64,000 nucleotides of DNA from Hypomyces perniciosus (Eukaryota; Ascomycota; Sordariomycetes; Hypocreales; Hypocreaceae). This document shows, piece by piece, positions 56,101 through 64,000 of the stretch (position 1 is the stretch's first letter; each line of letters opens with the position of its first letter). The notes under the pieces are model-generated. The model was not told the origin of the DNA and searched no databases. It was given only the letters and a program-made list of their open reading frames with translations. The stretch lies in assembly GCA_008477525.1 (NCBI GenBank), contig SPDT01000004.1, forward strand, positions 2,728,001 to 2,792,000. Reading direction: 5' to 3'. The translations under genes were made by a program, and so were the position numbers.

Positions 56101-58054
56101 AGGACTGACTTGTTACTTGGGTTTAAGGCATATGTCTTCTTTGAACATGAATGTGATGAGAAGATGAAAAGGAAGAAAATAGGAGAAGAAGGAAAATGAA
56201 AAGGAGGGGAACAATAAAGAAGGAGGAGGATGAAGAGCTGCCTCAGTTGTAAGGTTCCTAGCCAGCAGTAGTAGTAGTTCACTCTAGGTATACATCCAAA
56301 TATACACAGTAAGCTCTATTATTTCCTCTTTTACTTTGTAGCTCTTATTACTACTTTATTTTTACAATGCCTGACAGCTGGCAGACGACTTTGTTAAATA
56401 TCGCTGAAAGTGGGGCACTTCAACTCCTACACTCATATATAAAGCTAACTCTCTTCTCCTTTTTCTTCTTCTTCCTCTTTACTCTCACTCAGCCTTTTTT
56501 CCAAGTTTAAACCCAAAAATAGCTCCTAGTCGCAACAGCCCGTCAAAGCAAAAGAGCCGGCACTGAACTCTTCCAACAGGCTTGCTTGGCACCATCTAAG
56601 TGCCCATCTCTCTAGAGTTATCTTGAAGAAATACAGTCCGTAAAGGCTAACAAATGTTGAGATGGCAGCCATAACCGACTCCGATGATGGTGGGCTGCAG
56701 TGAACCTCTTACATGTTAGGACAAATATTCTATTCCATCTTTGCCCAAGAGCTCCTCGACAGCAACTTGCTCATTACGCTACAAGAGGCAGAGCCGGCCG
56801 TAGAGACTGACATGACAGACCCGCCAATGGCTAAAGTTGACGAGCAGTAACAACTTGGCTTAGGCCGCGATGCCATCCTACCGACGATGATTTCGAGCCC
56901 GTACACACAACACTTATAAATCGACCGGCAAGCTGCCACGTTGCATGGACAAGGGTAATGAGAGGTATCTGGAGTACTCATATGTTTTGCGGCCCAACTA
57001 ACACGCGCTGGTGAAGTCCTTGTAATATTCGCATATATATGACCTCTCTCCGGTGTGAAGATGTCGGTGTGTGACCAGGGTTCTTAAGCGGGCGAACGCC
57101 TTACCGCAACCTTCATAGTTGCATACATGTTGTCAAATGCAATAGAACCTGCACTATCAGCTACAATTGCTGAGGTGTACACTTCACTTTTGCTGGTCTG
57201 GTACAATGGTCTGATACAACGGTTTGACACATGTGACTTCTCTCTAGAATGTCTTTTTCAGTGTGTTTGCAGTTCGGACTTGGTTAGAAAGGTATTCCCA
57301 CAATCTTCGTAGTCACATACATGTATCAGATTCAGCCTGGGGTCTTGATAAAATATAAAAAGGGTAAAAGACATGATGCTCCTCTAGGCGATCGGACAGT
57401 GCAGTAATAGTTAGTCTCAGCGGTCGTTATCCCATACACTGCTGTAATCTGGCTGAGAGCTGCGTATCCTGGCCTCTATTGGTCTCGATTAGCTGTTAAA
57501 ATTTTGGCTAGCTAAGTGTTATTTACAGTTATGAGAGTTATCTATAGCAATAAGAGTAATTGATAGTAACAAGAGTAACCTGTGGGATTCAAGTAGCTTA
57601 TGGTAATGTATGTCTTGCGGTCCCTCCGCTCGAGTCTCTATATAAGCTAGTGCACTAAGCGTCACTTAGCGGTGGTAAGATGTTACGGACTGATATTAGT
57701 AGTATAGCCATATTGACACATCTCTGACAACAGATACGAGAAGAGCACTTGATTCTTTAGGAGACATAGTATTCTACAAATGAAAGTATATTGCATGGGA
57801 ATACACCCCAATAGTGATTTCGAACTCATTATCCATGAGACAGGTGGTATATCAACTATGCAGAAATCAAACGCTCTATGGGCATCAATAAATATATAAA
57901 AAGGTTTCGTTATACAAGATTCACGAATTGAAGAAATAGATATGAATACTCGGAGCCAAGCCCATCATCTCGTGTTTATACATACGCATATGCGTAAGGT
58001 ACACATATGTATGGCAAAAAAAGATGTCAGCCACCCATAAAAAAAATCCCCCTT
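56101..58054. other. 2 kb with gene remnants only
   Basis: Apart from zinc finger remnants (separate entry) I see no gene. GA- and TA-rich stretches occur, and the region resembles degenerate intergenic DNA beside the AT-rich block. Confidence 0.4.
56998..57320 (-). pseudogene. C2H2 zinc finger gene remnant
   Basis: Two finger-like units are readable on the minus strand. The first (Cys at 57317) shows C-x4-C, a Phe/Leu core and H-x3-H, but a TGA stop (57260-57258) sits between the two His. The second (Cys at 57123) reads C-x4-C-x12-H-x4-H followed by the linker HTGERSY, then degenerates and stops at 56998. The two units are in different frames. C2H2 fingers with an HTGE linker bind DNA. This copy is clearly inactive. 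Confidence 0.6.
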
Positions 58055-59920
58055 TTACAGAGCAAAGACCTGGATGGCAATCATGGCGACCAGGCCCATT
58101 ATGCTGGCGCTGAGCATAGAAGCCCCGGCGGTTGGGATTGTTGAGGGGGTGACAGAGGGGGTGACAGGGAGACCTGGCTTGCCACCCGTAGGCACAGCGC
58201 CGCCAGGGACGCTGGAATGGCCAGGGTAGCCGGTGCCATAGATGCCGGTAGGCTTGTCTCGCTTGCCCGTGCAGCTAGGACCGGTGCATTCCTTGCCACC
58301 AGATGGTTGAGGAATCACAACAACTGTCGTAGGCTGAACGACGGTCTGTAGGCTGGTTGAGCTAGGCACATTGACAATCGTGGTCTCCTCAGGAGGGTTG
58401 GCACCACCAGGGCTTGAAGGAGTGGCTGTTTCAGTTACGGGGCGTACAGTCGTATACAACGGGATGGTCTCCGTCGTCACATGGCCAACAGGGCAGTCAG
58501 TGACTTGAGGAGCACAAGATGTGATTGTGTGGATCTTGGTGGTGTACACCGTGCTTGTTGTCCATGGCAGCGAAGCCTCCGTGGTGGTAGTTGGCTTGGG
58601 TGCTTCGGTTGTTGGGGTCACAGGACAGATGGTAGTGTATAGAGGAATGGTCATAGTTGTCACGTAGCCAGTGCTGGGGCAGTCAACAACGTAGGGCGGG
58701 CACTTGGTAACAGTATGCACTGACGTGGTGTACACCGTGCTCGTGGTCATCGGGATGGAGGTAGGTCTGGCAGTTGTCGTATCCCATGATTCTGTAGGCG
58801 CGATGGTAACTGATCCAGAATAGCCAGTTGAGGTCGAGGTGACTTCTCCATGAGAAGTAGTGGACCCGGTAGGAAGCGAGATGATAACGCTGGTGGTAGG
58901 CTCGACCGGAGTGGTTGGAGTAGTCTCAACTAAAGTACTAGTTGTACCATGCTCAACCAAAGTACTAGTCGTAGCCGGTTCATCCAAACTTGATGTGCCA
59001 TGCTCAACTGAAGTGTTTGTGGCGGGCTCATCCGAAGTAGTAGTCGTTTCCACATCAGAAATGGTCGTAGTAGCAGGTTTGTCTGAAGTCGTTGTGACAT
59101 GCTCAACCGACGTCGTTGTGGCGGGCTTTTCCGAAGTAGTCGTGACGGGCTCGACGGGGGTAGTTGTAGGGAGTTCAACTGAAGTAGTAGTCGGTTCCAC
59201 CTCCGAAGCTGTTGTAGTATCATGCTCCACTGCAGTCGTCGTGACATGCTCGGCTGACGTGGTTGTGGTTGACTCGAACGAAGTAGTATGCTCGACCGAA
59301 GTGGTAGGCTCAACCGAAGTTGTGGTCCCAACTGAAGTGGTGGACTCAGGCGTAGTAGCCGTTTCCGCATCAGAGGTAGTTGTAGTAGCAGGCTCATCAG
59401 AGGTAGTCGTAGCATGCTCAATCGACGTGGTTGTGGGTTCGACTGAAGTGGTGGGCTTGAATGTAGCAGTAGTTTCCGCATCTGAAGTGGTCGTAGCATG
59501 CTCAACCGACGTGGTTGTGGGCTCAACTGAAATGGTGGAATCGGATGTAGTAGTCGTTTCTACCTCTGAAGTGGCCGTGGTAACGGTCTGATCTGAGGTA
59601 GTCGTGACATGCTCAACCGATGTGGTCGTAGGAAGCTCGACGGGAGAAGTCGTGGTATACTCGATCGATGTGGTAGTTGCTTCCACCTCTGAGGTAGTTG
59701 TGGTAGCAGGCTCAGTCGAGGTGGATGTTGTTTCTGGCTCACTAGAAGTTGACGTTGTAGTGGCCTCGACCGTGGTGCTGCTAGTGGTTGACTGAACGGA
59801 AGTGGATGTGTTGGATAACGTGGATTGGTGGAAAGCTCTGTTGAAGTTGAAACGAAGGAAATTGCGATGTGGAACTTGAGGAGGAGCTAAAAGATATAGA
59901 CTAGAGGAACGCGACGTATT
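58055..59920 (-). CDS. Mucin-like GPI-anchored cell wall protein, 5' end missing
   Basis: The frame is open for 621 residues but has no ATG; the first possible codon is bounded by a TAG at 59923. The N-terminal 370 residues are made of irregular Thr/Ser/Glu repeats (TTTSVEHATTTSDEPATTTT type), expected to be heavily O-glycosylated. Two cysteine modules follow, each with STVYTT, a CPP/CAP pair, DCP and TIPLYTT, a repeat common in fungal surface proteins. Then come a Gly/Pro-rich region and a C-terminal hydrophobic helix (ASIMGLVAMIAIQVFAL) after small residues, a GPI-attachment signal. A signal peptide should precede all this but none is visible in the 150 codons upstream or in the AT-rich DNA beyond. 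Either an exon boundary escaped me or the 5' end was destroyed at the repeat border. Confidence 0.75.
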   Translation of the reverse strand, partial: NTSRSSSLYLLAPPQVPHRNFLRFNFNRAFHQSTLSNTSTSVQSTTSSTTVEATTTSTSSEPETTSTSTEPATTTTSEVEATTTSIEYTTTSPVELPTTTSVEHVTTTSDQTVTTATSEVETTTTSDSTISVEPTTTSVEHATTTSDAETTATFKPTTSVEPTTTSIEHATTTSDEPATTTTSDAETATTPESTTSVGTTTSVEPTTSVEHTTSFESTTTTSAEHVTTTAVEHDTTTASEVEPTTTSVELPTTTPVEPVTTTSEKPATTTSVEHVTTTSDKPATTTISDVETTTTSDEPATNTSVEHGTSSLDEPATTSTLVEHGTTSTLVETTPTTPVEPTTSVIISLPTGSTTSHGEVTSTSTGYSGSVTIAPTESWDTTTARPTSIPMTTSTVYTTSVHTVTKCPPYVVDCPSTGYVTTMTIPLYTTICPVTPTTEAPKPTTTTEASLPWTTSTVYTTKIHTITSCAPQVTDCPVGHVTTETIPLYTTVRPVTETATPSSPGGANPPEETTIVNVPSSTSLQTVVQPTTVVVIPQPSGGKECTGPSCTGKRDKPTGIYGTGYPGHSSVPGGAVPTGGKPGLPVTPSVTPSTIPTAGASMLSASIMGLVAMIAIQVFAL

Positions 59921-62900
59921 CTAGATATATTATAAAATAGCTGGCCAAGAAACTATTAATAATCGGGATGTAGTCCCGCAGACATTAGCGGGAGAGATAA
60001 ATAGAAATAGAATTTAGGTGCTATTTAATCCTTATAGAGTAAAATAACTGTTAATTATATAAGCCTGCTATATACAATAGTTATAAGCCTGGATATATAT
60101 ATAAAGGCTATTATAGATATAAAAGATAAGTGTTTTCGTTTATTTTTAAGAATATTAAAAGTAATTACAATAACCTTTATTATTTAAAACTTTAAATATA
60201 TAAGCTATTTTTTATAATGCAATATAGTAATATAACTATAACTATAGTATTTGAAAAGATTAATATTACTTTTAATAGTAAAAAGGATTAAGATAATTGG
60301 CTTATTAATATTAAAAATAATATACTATTTATACTATAAAAGGCTATTAATTTATTTAATTAAACTATAATATTAATAAATAAACCAGTTAAATTTAATA
60401 TATTAGATTTTAATAATAGTATTAATAACTATATAGCCTTAAAATTAATAAAATATATAGGCTATAAGTAAGCTATTATTATATAAAAAAAAAGAGGAAG
60501 TATAAAAATAAACCTGCAATATAAATAAAGTTTATACCTTTATCTATAACTATATTTTACTAACCTTTTAATACTGCTGCTAAAAAAAGAATTTATTTAC
60601 CTAACAAATAAATTACCTATAAAGTTACTATAAATTAAAAAAAGGATTTATATTAAATTAAATAAAACTTTAATATTGAATAGTTTTATAGTCTTTTAAA
60701 GGCAGTAAAAATTTAGTTATTTAATTAAGGAATTAAAAGATAGTAGTTAATAAAGTAGCTAAATATAGTCTTTTTAAGCTTTAAAGAGGTTATTAGTTAT
60801 TTAATTTTATAAATTTACTAGAATTAGTTTATTAAATATATATAATTACTTTTTAAAATATAATAAAGAAAATTAATAAAGAATAATAATAGTTAAAAAA
60901 GAAAACTTTAAAAGCTATCTAGCTTATAAAGGATATTAAAATAAATAAATATTATTGTTAAAAAGGAGGGCTAAAAAGTAAGGATTTCAGTGTATTTGGG
61001 TAACCTTCCTATTCTGGCTAGACCCGGAATTAGGCCCGACGCTAGGACCGAGTTCCGGAGGAACTTCGGTGTAAGTCAGGAAATTTCTGTTATCTTCAAC
61101 GATAACAATTGAGCTAGGACCAGCTATCCCGCCTACCCTAGACTCAATACAATGGCCACAATGGCTATTGTGAAAAATCTGACTAAAATGGTTTCCTGTT
61201 TGTATGGCCGTGAGTCGATTTGGCCGATTTCCCATATAAATGAATTTTGCGGAAAATAGGAATAGGGCCACGAACCCAATTCTGCCGCCACATTCCTATT
61301 ATCTAGTCGGAGGACTATTGTAGAAGACAAAGCATTGTTCTACAATCACTTCTACAACAGCCGCACATACACTAGATATTCTATAGCTTTCTAGCTATTA
61401 GTTCAGTTACAATTCAATTGTTCATCCATTGTTAACCCAATTAGACTCTCAGTCGTTTCCTCATTGCTGCGTTGTGTGCAGCTTCCTAGAAGCTACACAT
61501 AAATGAGGTTCAGTATAACCTCGTTATTTTAACAATTATTACATTCTAGTAAAAATTAAAACTAAAAAAGTAAAAGAGATAATATAATTAATGATTAAAA
61601 TTAATTTAAAAAAGTAAAAACCTTTTTTACTAGAATTAATAATTAATTAATTAAAAAAGTATTACAGATTTTAAAGGAATAGGTTAAAGATTATTAATGA
61701 ATTATATAATAAACTATTTATTAAAGTTAAATATTCTTTAATAATACTTTTAAAAAAGAAATTAATAAACTAAATAAAAGGCTTTAAAATAATAGCTTAA
61801 AAAGATAATAATAAAATAAATATTAAAAATTAAATAAAAGAATAGTATTAACCGATAAAGTTTATAAATAAATTAGCTATAAAATAATTAATTATTAAGT
61901 AATAATCTTAAAATTTAAATTAAAAGGAATATTTATTTATTTTAATAAAGAAAAAGCAGTTAAAAAGGCTATTTATAATAATACTAAATTAACAATAAAA
62001 ATTAAAAATATTTAAAAGGAAGTTAAAAAAAGGAAATTATTTTAATAACTTAAATTAAAGGTTAAAAAAATAAAAAAGATTATTAGCTAGGTTAATTTAA
62101 TAAAAATAGCCTTTTTAATAAAGGTTAAAAGCAATTATAATAAGAATTAGTATTTTTTATATTTATTAGTAATCTTAAATTTAAAAGTATTAATATACAT
62201 TTTTAATAACCTAGCTTAATTTAAAATTTTAAAAAAAGTAAAATTAAATAAATATATCATTATACAAGATTTATATATAACTATAAAAAAATATAAATAA
62301 GTCTATATTTAAATAATAAAGCTTAATAAAATTAAAGGGATATTATAAATTAATAGAGTATAATATTACTTAATGTTTATAATAAATATAATATTCTATT
62401 ATTTTCTTTATAATAACAGAGTTAAATAAAATATATTAATAAATTTAATAACTTTTAAATATAAAAATAAAAGGAGAATCTAGATTATAAAATAATAATA
62501 TTATTAATAGGTATTAAATTATAAACTATTAAAAGAATAGAGTTTAAAAATAATATTCTTTATTATATAAAAAAAAGAGGAAAAAATAAACTTTAAAAGA
62601 TTTAAAAATATTAATTATTAAATAAAGAACTTTAATATACTAGGCTAAGTTATTTAAGATTAAAGAGCCTATATTATATTAGTTTAAATTACTTAAACGC
62701 TTAAATTTAAGGTTTAAAGACAGTTAAATGCATTTACTATTATTTAAAAAAAATACATTATTAAATTTTTTAAAAGAAGCTAAATTAAAAGTATAATGAA
62801 CTATTCTATAAAATTTAAATTAACTAATTTAACTTTTTTTAAAAAAAACTATAAAAACTATATTAAAGTTATATTTATTATAAATATATTTTTAAAAACA

Positions 62901-64000
62901 GTTTTTCTTTACTTTATAAAAATTTATAATATATTAATTAAAAATTAGTAAATTCTTTAAAATTTTATTAATTTAATAAAAAAAAAGGATAGCCTTAAAG
63001 TAAAGGTTATTTAATTAAATAGTAAACTCTTTAAAAGAAAAGTTAAATAATAAATAAATTAAAAGAAAATATTAAAAAGAAAGTTAGCATTAAATATTTA
63101 AATATAAAATAACAGTATTAAATAGTTAAAGGGTATAATTATTGAAAAGTTAAAGGTAATAAAAATAATAGTAAATCTTCTTTATAATTTATAGAAAATT
63201 ATAATAAAAATAATATACTACATAAAGAATTAAACGCTTAAAGAAAAAAGAAATAAAAAAGTTTATTTAAGTATATATTTAAAAAGAAACTTTAAATAGG
63301 TTATTTTAAAGTATATAGCTGTAAAGTATATACTATCACTTTAAATGCCTAGTTTAAGAAAAGAAAGTTAAGAAATGAAAGCTAAAAGCTTAAATCGGCT
63401 ACTTTATTAAATATAAATCTATAAATATCCTTAAAATCTAAATTCTTTATAAAAGAAAAATTATTTTAATTTATAAAATTATTTTTAATAAAAATATATT
63501 CTTTAATAAAAAGAAAACACTGATTAAGTTATTAATATTAATTAATTAGTTAGTTATTAAAGTAAAGATTTTAAAGGATTAAATAGAAAATAAAGTTATT
63601 TTTAATAATAAAATTAATTAAAATTTAAAGAAAAAGAGTAAGGATAAAGAAAAAGAAATGATTTTTAATAACATAATTGTTAATATAAGCTACTATTTCC
63701 TTAAATAAAGGCAAATTAAATAATTAAATAAAAAATAAAGTAATAAAGGTAATAAAGTTAATAAAGTTAATAAAATTAAGAAATTAATAGATAAAAAAAA
63801 AGCTAAAGCGCTAAAGGAAACTAGGTTAATATTATTAGCAGAACTAAATAATAATTATTTAAAGGAAGTCTTTATAGCTATTTTTCCTATTTAATTTAAA
63901 AGGGTAAAGAAAATAAAAAATACAGCTTTTATAGCCTTTAATATATAATATATATATCTTAAATTATTTAATTAATTAAATTAAAAAAAGAAAAGAAAAA
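59921..64000. repeat. AT-rich, ORF-free block, probably RIP-mutated repeat DNA
   Basis: Apart from one island (60961-61545) the sequence is almost wholly A and T, rich in TTAA and TATA steps, with stops in all frames and no gene. In Pezizomycotina this composition is produced by repeat-induced point mutation (C to T) of transposable elements. No element can be identified by eye any more. Confidence 0.8.
60961..61545. repeat. GC-normal island within AT-rich block, LTR-like features
   Basis: About 580 bp of ordinary composition with sharp borders on both sides. It contains perfect inverted repeats: TGTAGAA...TTCTACA (61319-61343), GAGGTT...AACCTC (about 61506-61523), GTTATC...GATAAC (about 61088-61105), and a hairpin near 61471-61500. 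A TG...CA unit can be drawn from 60991 to 61359, as in an LTR read on the minus strand, but the flanking 5-mers do not match as a target duplication. It could be an LTR piece, an unmutated single-copy relic or a small non-autonomous element. Confidence 0.45.

Noticed and set aside
58860..59591. 243-codon plus-strand Val/Ser-rich frame
   Set aside because: It is the complement of the Thr/Ser repeats of the mucin gene.
60991..61359. Confident solo LTR call
   Set aside because: Ends fit TG...CA, but the flanking 5-mers differ and no second copy is visible, so it is only noted as LTR-like.
1..64000. CRISPR arrays, riboswitches, bacterial operons
   Set aside because: No regularly spaced repeats of that kind; introns and gene families show a eukaryotic nuclear genome.

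Overview
The window is nuclear DNA of a filamentous ascomycete (Pezizomycotina), probably a Sordariomycete near Hypocreales. The evidence is the gene structure and gene content: about one gene per 2 kb, introns mostly 46-80 nt with GTAAGT/GTATGT-like donors and CTAAC-like branch sites, fungal families (PBS2, SUR7-like, ATR/Mec1, amidoligase, fungal Hsp70-like), and a terminal block of extreme AT-richness without reading frames, as expected of RIP-mutated repeats. The species placement is inference. Exon joins were worked out by hand from splice consensus and reading-frame continuity.

Layout. 0-8.3 kb: a possible gene relic, a cytochrome P450, an intron-bearing tRNA-Pro, a 74-residue hydrophilic protein gene enclosed by a 20-bp perfect inverted repeat, fumarase, a protein with four exact-period 36-residue repeats, and a ubiquitin C-terminal hydrolase. 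8.7-20.9 kb: a PARP-type zinc finger protein with AT-hook-like repeats, the 8-exon ATR/Mec1 checkpoint kinase and an Hsp70-like ATPase, all on the minus strand. 21.7-32.6 kb: a coiled-coil protein, a divergent gamma-glutamylcyclotransferase-like/amidoligase pair, methylcrotonyl-CoA carboxylase alpha, a PNPOx-like flavin-binding protein and a PIN-like carrier. 32.6-35.8 kb is a 3 kb stretch without a recognisable gene. 35.8-52.6 kb: transaldolase (with 19-nt and 12-nt micro-exons), a Ppn2-like endopolyphosphatase, PBS2 MAP kinase kinase, a SUR7-like membrane protein, lipoate biosynthesis octanoyltransferase, the DUR3 urea transporter (with a GATA-rich upstream region) and a sugar O-acetyltransferase.

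52.9-64 kb is different in character. It holds an unrecognised minus-strand locus broken by in-frame stops and homopolymer frameshifts, remnants of C2H2 zinc fingers with a C-to-T type stop, a mucin-like GPI protein gene lacking a visible start and signal peptide, and then 4 kb of AT-rich, ORF-free DNA interrupted by one GC-normal island with hairpins. This looks like the edge of a repeat-rich compartment.

Most of the genes are housekeeping and do not form one pathway. The best candidate for an undescribed system is the divergent pair at 23.2-26.4 kb: an ATP-dependent amidoligase and a cyclotransferase that act on related glutamyl/amide bonds and share one intergenic region. The 36-residue repeat protein and the inverted-repeat-flanked small gene are the next candidates.
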